From G963674835 sp963674835 (GTDB lineage Bacteria; Planctomycetota; Planctomycetia; Pirellulales; Thermoguttaceae): a stretch of DNA of 64,000 nucleotides. Of this stretch, positions 49,962 through 58,978 are shown in pieces. The stretch spans positions 1,240,001 to 1,304,000 of the forward strand of contig CAXXKC010000002.1 in the NCBI GenBank assembly GCA_963674835.2. The letters run 5' to 3'. The stretch's first letter is position 1. Every line of letters starts with the position of its first letter. The notes beneath the pieces were generated by a model. That model had not been told where the DNA came from and did no database searches. It worked only from the letters and a program-made list of their open reading frames with translations. The position numbers and the translations under genes were made by a program.

Positions 49962-50660
49962 ATGAGAACGTTCACCCGAACATTTGCCGCGCTCGCATTC
50001 ATGGTCACGCTCCTGGCCGGCGCAACTCGCGCCGGCATCGTGAGCTATACCGCAAGTGGGCCGGCTGGCGGTGTCAATCCTGTTACCGGTCTCTTCGAGG
50101 CGTGGTGTGATCTGGATCTCGTGTTCCAGATCGATCAGGCCGCGCTCAGTGTCGATGGCTCGGGTGCATCGTGGAAAGGGAGCGGTATGCCCTACGATTA
50201 CTCTGTCTACGACATTGTCGGCGGGGCGCTCACGCTCAGCGACACTTATCAGGGGCAGTACGACGGCGTTTTTCCCGCTAACGGAACGATGGAACTGCAA
50301 ATCGTCGATTCGGGGACGAGCTCGTTGCAGTTCGTGGAGATCATCGTCACCGGCTACGATGTTCCGCAGAGCGTGGACCACGTCGTGTGGCTGCTGTTCG
50401 AACTGCCTCTTGTTGGCTCACACGCGCCTGGCGAGACGATCCCCGTGCCCGTTTTCACGTCCGACGAAATCTCTCCGGTAACAGGCACTCTAACGAGCTT
50501 CGACCTGGCGGCGCAGCAACAGGTCGCAAACTCAGACATCATCGACATCCCGGTGGCAGGCCAAATCCTCTCCTCTGTCCCCGAGCCCACCACCCTCGTC
50601 CTCCTCCTGACCGGCCTCGCCGGCCTCGCTCTTTTTCGTCGTACCGTTCACCGGGGCTGA
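49962..50660 (+). CDS. PEP-CTERM surface protein
   Basis: A 232-residue exported protein: signal peptide MRTFTRTFAALAFMVTLLAG (cut near ATRA), a beta-rich body of about 180 residues, and a C-terminal PEP-CTERM sorting signal (VPEPTTLVLLLTGLAGLALF then RRTVHRG) of motif, membrane segment and basic tail. Exosortase cuts such proteins at this signal; no exosortase gene is in the window. GGGAGG lies before the ATG at 49962. The body may be a lectin-like or structural domain; no family recognised. Confidence 0.88.
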   Translation: MRTFTRTFAALAFMVTLLAGATRAGIVSYTASGPAGGVNPVTGLFEAWCDLDLVFQIDQAALSVDGSGASWKGSGMPYDYSVYDIVGGALTLSDTYQGQYDGVFPANGTMELQIVDSGTSSLQFVEIIVTGYDVPQSVDHVVWLLFELPLVGSHAPGETIPVPVFTSDEISPVTGTLTSFDLAAQQQVANSDIIDIPVAGQILSSVPEPTTLVLLLTGLAGLALFRRTVHRG

Positions 50661-51277
50661 GGAACGCTTCTCTTGCTATCGGGGAGCGCCCATGACAGAG
50701 GCGCGAGCCACGTGTCCACAGAAGCTGAAGTGTGAACATTGATTGTCGCACTGAATGCACCTTTGCAGGCGGAATCGCCCAACTCAAGGCGGTGCATCGC
50801 TTCACCATCCTTCCCAATCACAAGGCGAAGCGGCGAACAAACCGGACGGAGCGGGCGATTTGTCATGTCCTCATCGATCAGCGAGTAACCCAAGATGCGC
50901 CGAGCGACGATCGCACACGGCGGTCCCATCGCGCGTAGTCTCTGCCGGCAACCCGGCGCACAAGAAGGGCACCCAGCTTCCAATCCTCTCACGACACGTT
51001 TCTCGCACGTTTCGTTGTAATGCTCGCCCCGCCTCTGCTACCATGATATCGTGAACGCCTATACGTTGCGCACGCAGCACGGCCCGCTTCTCCGTGGAGA
51101 CTGACGGGCCGCGCAGGTGAATTCGGGCAAATCCGGCCTCGGCTATTGAGTGCCGATAGCGGGCACAGTAAGCTCGGGGTGTCGCGTGTGGTGAGCACGG
51201 CCGTCGGGCTGCGACGTGGTGGGATCGGCAGGAGGTGACGGTCGTTGACTGTGTGCGTATCAATTAGGGAGCTTGGA
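50661..51277. other. Intergenic region without a supported gene
   Basis: About 620 bases between the PEP-CTERM gene and the ceramidase-like gene. Frames exist on both strands (for example 50648-50992 minus and 50755-51054 plus) but none has a motif or a good ribosome-binding site. No repeat of T1 or T2 type. Confidence 0.45.
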
Positions 51278-52744
51278 ATGAAGTGGCCATTGCTCGGTGC
51301 TGTGTGCAAAGGGGTCTCTGGCGGGTTGCTGATCGGCCTGGTGTTTCCAGCGCTGTTGTTCGGCGCGGAACTGCACGTCGGAGCGGCGTCGGTCGACATC
51401 ACCCCGAACAAGGCCGTTGCCCTGTGGGGGCAATTCGGTTTGCGGCTGTCGACCAAACCGGAGACGCCCTTGACGGCCAACGTTGTGGCGCTCAAGTCGG
51501 GCGATGTGACGACGACCTTCGTTTCGATGGACTTGTTGCAGTCGCCCGAGGTGTTCGTCAAGGCGATCCGGGATGCGGTGGCGAAGAAGGACGGTACGAT
51601 CGACGTCCAGAACATCGTGCTGACTGCCACGCACACGCATACGGCGCCTGTGCTGCGGCCTGGAACGCCCGGCATCCCGGTCAACGACCAGACGATGACC
51701 GTGGAAGAGACGATCGCCTATCTGGCGGATAAGATCAGCGACGGAATCGTTGCGGCATGGAAGGACCTTGCGCCGGGGAAGATGTCGTACGGGCTGGATC
51801 GCAGCAGCATCGGGTTCGGCCGACGTGCCGTTTACGCCGACGGTTCCGCGAAGATGTACGGAGATACGAACCGCGCCGACTTCGTGAATTTGGAAGGCAT
51901 GGACGACGACGACGTGGGCTCGATCTTCTTCTTCGATCGGCAGGATCGTCTGAAGGCGGTGATCGTCAACGTCGCCTGCCCGTCGCAGGTCGTCGAAGGC
52001 CGATCGTCGATCAATGCCGATTTTTGGCTGCCGGTCCGCACACGCCTGAAGGAGCGATACGGCGAGCGAGTGGTCGTTCTTGGCTGGGGCTCTGCGGCAG
52101 GAGACATGTCGCCGCGTCCGATACTGCACAAGGCGGCCAACGCACGAATGCGGGCACTGCGTGGAATCGACGAGTTGGACGAAGTGGCCCGGCGGATAGA
52201 CATCTCCGTGAGCCAGACGTTCGACGCGGCCCAGAAGGAGAAGTTCGCCGATCCCGTGCTGAAACACGCGGCGCTGACGCTGCAGTTGCCGCTGGCGAAG
52301 ATCTCGGAGGCCCAATACCGCGAAGCGCGTGCCGCGTACGATACCGTCATGGCGCAGGTGGAGAAAGACCCAGCCTGCGCCGCGCGGGTCGCCTTCATGG
52401 CCAGGGATTGGCACTACGGCGTTGTGAAACGCTACGAGCAACTGCAGAAGGACCCCGGGGCGACGTATCCGGTTGAGATCCACGTCGTCCGGCTCGGCGA
52501 CCTGGTCGTGTGCTCCAATCCTTTCGAACTCTTCTGCGAATACGGTATTCGCATCAAAGCCCGGTCGCCGGCCACGCAGACGTTCGTCGTGCAGTTGACC
52601 GGCTTCGGCAGCTACTTGCCGACCGAGCGGGCGCAGGCCGCGGGACACTATTCGGCCGTCCCGCAAAGCAATATCATCGGTCCTGAAGGGGGCCAGATGC
52701 TCGTCGACAAGACGGTTGAGATCATCAAGGAACTCTGGAAGTAA
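51278..52744 (+). CDS. Neutral/alkaline ceramidase-like secreted protein
   Basis: A 488-residue exported protein with a signal (KWPLLGAVCKGVSGGLLIGL, cut after FGA). It has the N-terminal pattern of neutral ceramidase-type proteins: LHVGAASVDITPNKAVALWG, and the zinc-site histidines in ATHTHTAPVL. VNVACPSQVVEG and GWGSAAGDMSPRP follow. Such planctomycetal proteins are usually named ceramidase-like and may hydrolyse other amides or sugars. The ATG at 51278 is chosen over 51245 because GGGAGC precedes it and the signal begins there. A T2 repeat lies 30 bases after the stop. Confidence 0.78.
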   Translation: MKWPLLGAVCKGVSGGLLIGLVFPALLFGAELHVGAASVDITPNKAVALWGQFGLRLSTKPETPLTANVVALKSGDVTTTFVSMDLLQSPEVFVKAIRDAVAKKDGTIDVQNIVLTATHTHTAPVLRPGTPGIPVNDQTMTVEETIAYLADKISDGIVAAWKDLAPGKMSYGLDRSSIGFGRRAVYADGSAKMYGDTNRADFVNLEGMDDDDVGSIFFFDRQDRLKAVIVNVACPSQVVEGRSSINADFWLPVRTRLKERYGERVVVLGWGSAAGDMSPRPILHKAANARMRALRGIDELDEVARRIDISVSQTFDAAQKEKFADPVLKHAALTLQLPLAKISEAQYREARAAYDTVMAQVEKDPACAARVAFMARDWHYGVVKRYEQLQKDPGATYPVEIHVVRLGDLVVCSNPFELFCEYGIRIKARSPATQTFVVQLTGFGSYLPTERAQAAGHYSAVPQSNIIGPEGGQMLVDKTVEIIKELWK

Positions 52745-52774
52745 CCTCCCATGCCGGGTGTCGCGAGACGCCTA

Positions 52775-52868
52775 CTAGACCGCGTTCGGCGTAACTGTAG
52801 CGTGTTTTTCGCTTTCGAAACCGTGGAAACACGCCGCCGCGCACGCTACAGTTAAGTGCGACACGCAC
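52775..52868 (+). repeat. T2 dispersed repeat, copy c (94 bp)
   Basis: The most regular copy. TAACTGTAGCGTG near its left end and CACGCTACAGTTA near its right end are a perfect 13-bp inverted repeat. GCGTGTTTTTC and GGAAACACGC inside can form a second stem that uses part of the same left arm. It starts 30 bases after the ceramidase-like gene in the same sense, and ends 25 bases before the Gfo/Idh gene. Confidence 0.85.
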
Positions 52869-52893
52869 CAATTTGGACGATGCGAGAGTCATC

Positions 52894-54225
52894 ATGAACC
52901 ACAAGATTTCCCGGCGCCGTTTTCTGGCGGGAACATTGGCCGCCTCGGCTGTCAGTCCGCTCGTGCTTCCGTCGGCCGTTTTGGGCAAGGATGGGCAACT
53001 TCCTCCCAGCGAGCGCATCACCATCGGCGTCTTCGGTGTCGGCAATCGCGGTCGGCATTCGCTGAGGGCGATGCAGCCGTTGCCGGATCATCAGGTCGTG
53101 GCCATTGCCGAGGCACGACGCGATCGGGGCCAGAGCGCCTGTCAGTTGACCGAGGCGTTCTATGCGGAACGCTTGGGAAAGGCCTCGTACAGCGGCTGCC
53201 AGCTCTATAGCGACTTCCGCGACGTGCTCGCCCGGGACGACATCGACGCAATCTGGGGAACCGTGCCCGACCATTGGCATGGCTGCCTCTACAGCCGGGT
53301 GATCGAATCGGGCAAGGACATCTACGGCGAGAAGCCGTTGTCGCGATGGATCGGCCAGGGCGTCAAGTTGAAGAAGCTGGTTCGCCAGTACGGCACGGTC
53401 TTTCAGGTCGGATTGCAGCAGCGGAGCGATCCGAAATTCCGCTTGGCTTGCAGCCTGGCGAGAAACGGTTACCTGGGCAAGGTCTCCGAAGTGCAGGTTG
53501 GCGTTCCCGGCGGGACGGTCATTCCGGCCGTTGCCCCGTGCGATCCGCCCGAAGGGTTTGACTGGGACATGTGGACCGGACCTGCCCCGATGCACCCCTT
53601 CGACCCGCGACGCGTGGAGTGGCTGGGTCTGTACATGATTTCGGACTACTGCGCAGGTTTCATCACCAATTGGGGCGTGCACCATCTGGATGTCGCCGGC
53701 TGGGGCATGCCGGAGATCTTCGAGAAGCCGTTCGAGGTTTCGGGCCGGGGAGTGCTGCCCGACCAGGGAATGGCCGACACGTGGATTGCCTGGCGAATGC
53801 AGATGCGCTATGAAAGCGGGCTCGCGATGAATTTCTGCAATACGGGCAACCCTTATGAACAGGGCTGCCGGTTCATCGGCGACAAGGGGTGGGTGCATGT
53901 CAACCGCGCCGGCATCAAGGCCAGCGATCCGAAGCTGCTGGAAATCGAGTTGAAGCAGACCGATACGCATCTGCACGCCAGTCCGCCATGGGGCGATCCT
54001 TACACGGCCCATACGGCCGACTTCTTCCGCTCGATGCGCACCAGAAAAGAGCCGGTGTGCCCGCTTCCACAAGGACACTACGCCACGACGCTGGGGAACG
54101 TTTCGGATATCTGCCTGCGTCTGGGGCGGAAACTGAAGTGGGACCCACAGAACGATTGTTTCATCAACGACGATCAGGCCAATTCGATGCTCAACCGTGC
54201 CGAGAGAGGTCCGTGGACGGTCTGA
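52894..54225 (+). CDS. Tat-exported Gfo/Idh/MocA oxidoreductase
   Basis: A 443-residue protein with a twin-arginine signal (ISRRRFLAGTLAASAVSPL) and a Rossmann NAD(P) site (TIGVFGVGNRGRHSLRAM). GEKPLSRWIGQGVKLKKLVR holds the catalytic-type lysine motif EKP; the C-terminal half (NWGVHHLDVAGWGM) has the histidine typical of this family. Start: ATG 52894, where the Tat motif begins; a TTG at 52873 would add seven residues. Members act on sugars or sugar acids, often in the periplasm. Followed by a HEAT-repeat gene after 83 bases. Confidence 0.9.
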   Translation: MNHKISRRRFLAGTLAASAVSPLVLPSAVLGKDGQLPPSERITIGVFGVGNRGRHSLRAMQPLPDHQVVAIAEARRDRGQSACQLTEAFYAERLGKASYSGCQLYSDFRDVLARDDIDAIWGTVPDHWHGCLYSRVIESGKDIYGEKPLSRWIGQGVKLKKLVRQYGTVFQVGLQQRSDPKFRLACSLARNGYLGKVSEVQVGVPGGTVIPAVAPCDPPEGFDWDMWTGPAPMHPFDPRRVEWLGLYMISDYCAGFITNWGVHHLDVAGWGMPEIFEKPFEVSGRGVLPDQGMADTWIAWRMQMRYESGLAMNFCNTGNPYEQGCRFIGDKGWVHVNRAGIKASDPKLLEIELKQTDTHLHASPPWGDPYTAHTADFFRSMRTRKEPVCPLPQGHYATTLGNVSDICLRLGRKLKWDPQNDCFINDDQANSMLNRAERGPWTV

Positions 54226-54308
54226 GCGTTCGGGGCTTGCAGGGGCAGAGTCGGAAAACGCCGGTGACCAACGAAGCTTCCCATTCAAATAACAACGAGT
54301 CGATTGCC

Positions 54309-56390
54309 ATGAAGCGTGCATGTTTGGTGGTGCTGATTCTCCTCTGTGCCGGTTCGCAGCTGTTCGCCGACGACTGGGCGACGACGGGCAAGGGGGGTAG
54401 TGCAGGCGATCTTACGGCCGCACAAGTTGAAGCCGCTTGGACCGACATGGCCAAGTACGAGGCGGGCCAGGATCAGAAGGCGCTGCTGGCCATGAATTGG
54501 GTCGTGATCAATGCCATGAACGATCCGAAGCAGCGAGCAGCCACCGCGGCCCGACTGGCCAAGGTGCTACAGGATCCGGCCACCACGCCGGCCGCTCGAC
54601 AGTTCATCTGCACCCAGTTGTATCGGATTGGGACGGACGCCGAAGTGCCGGCAGTCGCGCCCATGCTTCTCAACCCGGCGACCGCCGATACGGCGCGCCT
54701 GTTCCTGGAACGCATCAAGTCGGAAGCTTCGATCGCCGCGTTGCGCGCCGCCTTGGACAAACTGCAAGGCCGCCAACTGGCAGGTGTGGCGAACTCGCTT
54801 TCGTTGCTCGGCGACGAGGCGTCGGTCGGGAAGATCATCGCCTTGACCGAAAGCCAAGATCCCGTCGTGGCCTTGGCGGCGTGGCGGGCACTGGGCAATC
54901 TCGGCAGCGAGGCGGCGGCCGACTTCTTGATCGGCATGTTGAAGAAGGCCGACAAGGCCTGCGCCCCGATGGAATCGGCGGCCGTGCGAACCGCGATCCT
55001 ATTACAGGCGTCGGGCAAGCAGGAGAAGGCCATGGAGATCTATCGCCTGGCTGCCGATGCCAAACGGTCGATCGGTGCGCGGCAGGCGGCCTGGCGGGCA
55101 GTGTTTGCGGCCACCCCGGAGGACCAGAAGGCCGCATTGGTCGCCGAATGGTCGAAATCGGCCGATGCCGCCCAGCAGCGAGTCGTCATCGCCCAGTTGA
55201 TGGTGCTGAACGACGAGGCAATTGAGAAGCTGCTCCACCAGAACTCCATCGGTGAGAAAGTCGAGATTGCCCTCTTGGAAGAACTCGCTGCGCGACAGGG
55301 CGAAAAGATGCTGCCGGCGATGCTCGAAGCGGTGGAGAGCGACGACCCGGCCAAGGTCCACTTGGCACTACGGTTCCTCGGGACGATGGGCGATCCGCGG
55401 GTGATCCCGGCCTTGATCAAGGCCTTGCGGTCTGACGAGGTCAGTCGAACCTTGGCCGCCGACGCCTTGGCCCGGCGACCGAAAACAGAGGTCGGCCCGG
55501 CCCTGCTGGAAGCCATGAAGACCGACGTTGCCATTCGGGAACAGATCGTCGGTGTTCTGTCGAAACTGAAGTACTACGAGGCGATCGATCCCCTGACTCG
55601 ATTGGCCCGCAGCACCGACCCGGCGGTATACGAGGGGGCGGTGGAAGGATTGCGAGCGATTTGTGACCCCGACGCAACCGACTTGAAACGGATGCTGGCG
55701 TTGTACCTCGATGTGCCTGCCGGTGCGCAGCGGGATTTCGTGGAACGGGCCATAGCGTACATCTGCGAAAAGAACGCCAAGCCATCGGACCGCGCGACGA
55801 TCCTGCTGGGCCTTATTGACAGTCGTGGCGACAAGGATGAGGCCGCGGTGCTGCCGCTCTTGGGCCGGCTGGGAACCGATGCGGTGTATGCGAAGGTCAA
55901 GCCGGCATTGAACTCTCCGCAACCGGAACTCGCGGCGGCGGCCGTTCGGGCGCTGGCGAACTGGCCGAACGCCGAGCACGCCGACATGCTGTGGGAATTG
56001 GCCACGAAGGGCAGCGCGAAGGCGCAGCGCCGGCAGGCGTTGCGGGCCTATGTTCGCGTCGTGACCCTGCCCAGCGACCGGCCCGCAGGCGAAACCCTTG
56101 CCATGCTGAAGAACGCCATGAAGGTCGCCGACACGCCGGACGACAAGAGTCTGGTCCTGGCCCGAGCGTCGGCCGTACGAACCTTGGAGACTGTCGATTG
56201 GGTTGCCGCGTATCTCGACGACCCGGCGCTCGCACAGACCGCCTGCCGCACCATCGTGGAATTGGCCCATCACCGTTTCTTGCGACAGCCGAACAAGGAA
56301 CATTTCGACCCGATTCTGCGCAAGGTCCAAGCAACAGCCAAGGATAAATCCGTCGCGGAACTCGCCGAAAAGGCCCGGTTGGGAATGTAG
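54309..56390 (+). CDS. Exported HEAT-repeat protein
   Basis: A 693-residue protein with a signal peptide (KRACLVVLILLCAGSQLFAD) and many degenerate HEAT-like helical pairs from about 60 to the end (for example SLLGDEASVGKIIALTESQD, ALAAWRALGNLGSEAAADFL, LRFLGTMGDPRVIPALIKAL). HEAT solenoids act as binding scaffolds; no enzyme domain seen. The ATG at 54309 begins the signal; upstream in-frame sequence overlaps the previous gene and is not coding. It sits between two secreted enzymes and may assist them, but no partner is shown. Confidence 0.8.
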   Translation: MKRACLVVLILLCAGSQLFADDWATTGKGGSAGDLTAAQVEAAWTDMAKYEAGQDQKALLAMNWVVINAMNDPKQRAATAARLAKVLQDPATTPAARQFICTQLYRIGTDAEVPAVAPMLLNPATADTARLFLERIKSEASIAALRAALDKLQGRQLAGVANSLSLLGDEASVGKIIALTESQDPVVALAAWRALGNLGSEAAADFLIGMLKKADKACAPMESAAVRTAILLQASGKQEKAMEIYRLAADAKRSIGARQAAWRAVFAATPEDQKAALVAEWSKSADAAQQRVVIAQLMVLNDEAIEKLLHQNSIGEKVEIALLEELAARQGEKMLPAMLEAVESDDPAKVHLALRFLGTMGDPRVIPALIKALRSDEVSRTLAADALARRPKTEVGPALLEAMKTDVAIREQIVGVLSKLKYYEAIDPLTRLARSTDPAVYEGAVEGLRAICDPDATDLKRMLALYLDVPAGAQRDFVERAIAYICEKNAKPSDRATILLGLIDSRGDKDEAAVLPLLGRLGTDAVYAKVKPALNSPQPELAAAAVRALANWPNAEHADMLWELATKGSAKAQRRQALRAYVRVVTLPSDRPAGETLAMLKNAMKVADTPDDKSLVLARASAVRTLETVDWVAAYLDDPALAQTACRTIVELAHHRFLRQPNKEHFDPILRKVQATAKDKSVAELAEKARLGM

Positions 56391-56555
56391 GAGGAATGAG
56401 CTCTGCCGATCTCGGGTTTTCAGAGCAATGCAGCCTTCGATCGGCAGGTTGGGATCGGACCTCGGAAGGGGAAGTGGCAGGAACGGTGCGGACGTTGTGA
56501 GTGAGGTTCGGAGTTGTTTTTCAAAACACATAACTGACAACCACGCTGAAGAGCC

Positions 56556-58799
56556 ATGAAAAGAACCCTGCTTCTGTTGTTGGGCCTGTTGCTTCTGCCG
56601 GCCTACCTGCACGCCGCTGAACTCGCCAAAGACGGCACGACCGGCTGGAAGATCGTTCTGCCCGGGGAGCCGACGGTCGTCGAAAAGACCGCTGCGCGGG
56701 AACTGTCCGAGCATCTCAAGCTGGTTACCGGCGCCGATTTCCAGACGGTCGCCGAGAAGGATGTTCCGGCCGACCGAAAGTCGTTGATCTTCGTCGGCGC
56801 TACGGCCAAGGCTCCGAAGAAGGACTACAAGTTCGACGAGATCCTGATACGCATGGACGGCGGAAACCTGATCCTTGCGGGACATCCGCAGCGAGGCTGC
56901 CTGTACGCGGTCTATTCGTTCCTGCAGGACGTGGTCGGGGTGCGCTGGTGGACGCCGACAGACACCTTCGTGCCGAAGAAACCGACGCTTGTGGTGGCCG
57001 ACGATCTGAATGTATCCTACGCGCCGCAGATGATCTCACGCGAGATGTACCATCGCGACGCGCAGCCCACGGTCTTCTCGGCCCGTATGAAGGGCAACGG
57101 CGCCTTGACCCCGGAGTACGGCGGCGCCGTGCGGATCGTGAATTTCGTGCATTCCTTCTACAAGTATCTTCCGCCGGACAAGTATTTCGAGGCACATCCG
57201 GACTGGTACTCGGAAGTCGGCGGCAAGCGGAAGTGGGAACGCGCCCAACTCTGCTTGACCAATGACGCCATGATCCAGGAGCTAATCAAGAATGTCCTGG
57301 AGACGCTGCGGAAGAATCCCGGCGCCAAGATCATCGACGTGTCGCAGAACGACTGGCACGGCTACTGCACGTGCAAGAAGTGCCGCGAGGTCGACGACGC
57401 CGAACAGAGCCACGCCGGAACGCTCGTGTTGATGCTCAACAAGGTTGCCGAGGCGGTGGAGAAGGAGTTTCCGGACGTGCTGGTCGAATCGCTGGCATAC
57501 CAATATACGCGCAGGCCGCCCAAGAACATCAAACCGCGCGACAACGTCCTGATTCGCCTGTGCACGATTGAATGCTCGTACATCCAGCCATTGGACGGTC
57601 CACAAAACGCGAAGTTCGCCGCGGACATCGAAGGGTGGAGCAAGCTGGCCAAGCACTTGTTCATTTGGGACTACACGACGAACTACAACGACTACCTGGG
57701 ACCGCATCCGAACCTGCGCGTGCTCGCTCCGAACGTTCGCTATTTCGTCGATCATGGCGCGGTCGGCCTGTTCGAAGAAGGCGAGGGGGACGACTTCTGC
57801 GAGCTGAAGAACTGGCTTCTGATGCGCGTGATGTGGGAGCCGAACCTCGACGACGAGAAGCTCATCGGCGAGTTCTTGCGCGGCTACTACGGCGAAGCCG
57901 TTGCCCCGCTGATCCAGCAGTACTGGGACATCCTCATCGCGAAAGCCAAGAAAGAGAATATCTACCTGGGCTGTTTTGGCGTGAACTCGGCGAAGTGGCT
58001 CGACCTGGCCACGCTGAATCAGGTGACCGAGATCATGAACAAGGCGGTCGAAGAGGCGACGAAGGTGTATGGCCCCGATTCCGACGAGCTGCGCCGGCTC
58101 CGCAAATCGAAGATGGGCATCGACCACGTGTGGTTGAGCCGCTACTATCCTCTGCGCTGCGAAGCGCGCGAGAAGAAGCTGCCGTTCATGGGACCGAAGG
58201 ACCCAGTCCAAGCGGCCGAGGAGTTCGCCGGACTATGCAAACGCTTCAAGACGCGAGCCGCCGTAATCTCGCAGGAGGGGAGTTTCCAGCAATATCTGGA
58301 AGGCTTGAAGGCCGGATTCCTGGCGAGGCAGAACCCGCCGGACATCTGCAAGGGTGTTCCGGAAGATGCTTGGATCGTCTGCGATGCCCTGTCGTTCAAC
58401 AATTACGCCGACGCGGCAACGATTGTCGACGACGCGGAAGGCTGCAACGGCAAGAGTGTGCGCATGGGAACCAAGGTCGACTGGAACACGAGCTACACGC
58501 CGCCGGTGCGCGGAAAGTACCGCATACTGGCCTCGCTGCGCTGTGAAGGAACGATCGAGGATGGCAAGATCGGCTCATGGGGCGTGTACGACCCGCAGGC
58601 AAAGAAGGGGCTGAAGAGCATGGCGCTCCAGCGAAAGGACTTTGCGACCGAAGACGGCTCACTGGACAAGAAGTTCCGCTGGATCGATCTGGGCGTCGTC
58701 GACTTCGTCGGCGGTGCCTACTTCTGGTTTGCCCACGGTCACGATCCCAAGGTAGACGCCATCTTCGTCGACCGCGTCGTACTCATCAAAGCGGAGTGA
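56556..58799 (+). CDS. DUF4838 exported protein (alpha-glucuronidase-like)
   Basis: A 747-residue protein with a signal peptide (KRTLLLLLGLLLLPAYLHAA). N-terminal part resembles the alpha-glucuronidase N-domain (AARELSEHLKLVTGADF, GCLYAVYSFLQDVVGVRWWT). The middle is DUF4838 (AHPDWYSEVGG, ISQNDW-like VSQNDWHGYCTCKKCREVDD, LFEEGEGDD). A C-terminal beta domain follows. DUF4838 proteins are barrel-type and are thought to act on polysaccharides; the reaction is not proven. Fits the degradative run with GH97 and GH32-like genes downstream. Confidence 0.85.
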   Translation: MKRTLLLLLGLLLLPAYLHAAELAKDGTTGWKIVLPGEPTVVEKTAARELSEHLKLVTGADFQTVAEKDVPADRKSLIFVGATAKAPKKDYKFDEILIRMDGGNLILAGHPQRGCLYAVYSFLQDVVGVRWWTPTDTFVPKKPTLVVADDLNVSYAPQMISREMYHRDAQPTVFSARMKGNGALTPEYGGAVRIVNFVHSFYKYLPPDKYFEAHPDWYSEVGGKRKWERAQLCLTNDAMIQELIKNVLETLRKNPGAKIIDVSQNDWHGYCTCKKCREVDDAEQSHAGTLVLMLNKVAEAVEKEFPDVLVESLAYQYTRRPPKNIKPRDNVLIRLCTIECSYIQPLDGPQNAKFAADIEGWSKLAKHLFIWDYTTNYNDYLGPHPNLRVLAPNVRYFVDHGAVGLFEEGEGDDFCELKNWLLMRVMWEPNLDDEKLIGEFLRGYYGEAVAPLIQQYWDILIAKAKKENIYLGCFGVNSAKWLDLATLNQVTEIMNKAVEEATKVYGPDSDELRRLRKSKMGIDHVWLSRYYPLRCEAREKKLPFMGPKDPVQAAEEFAGLCKRFKTRAAVISQEGSFQQYLEGLKAGFLARQNPPDICKGVPEDAWIVCDALSFNNYADAATIVDDAEGCNGKSVRMGTKVDWNTSYTPPVRGKYRILASLRCEGTIEDGKIGSWGVYDPQAKKGLKSMALQRKDFATEDGSLDKKFRWIDLGVVDFVGGAYFWFAHGHDPKVDAIFVDRVVLIKAE

Positions 58800-58978
58800 G
58801 CCCAAAGGTGTAAAAACGGGGCGGGGCGTACGGCCACCGGGGCGGAGAGCGTCCGCCTTGGAATGGGCTGGCTCTGGACGCGATGGGCTTTCTGAAACGG
58901 GCGACTGGACGTGATCTGCGGGCCTGAGCTAATATGGGGCGGTGGTCGCCTACGGGAATACGCTTCGGAGGATGTCTG

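Noticed and set aside
49962..50660. Exosortase system next to the PEP-CTERM protein
   Set aside because: No exosortase or accessory gene is present in the window; only the substrate is seen.
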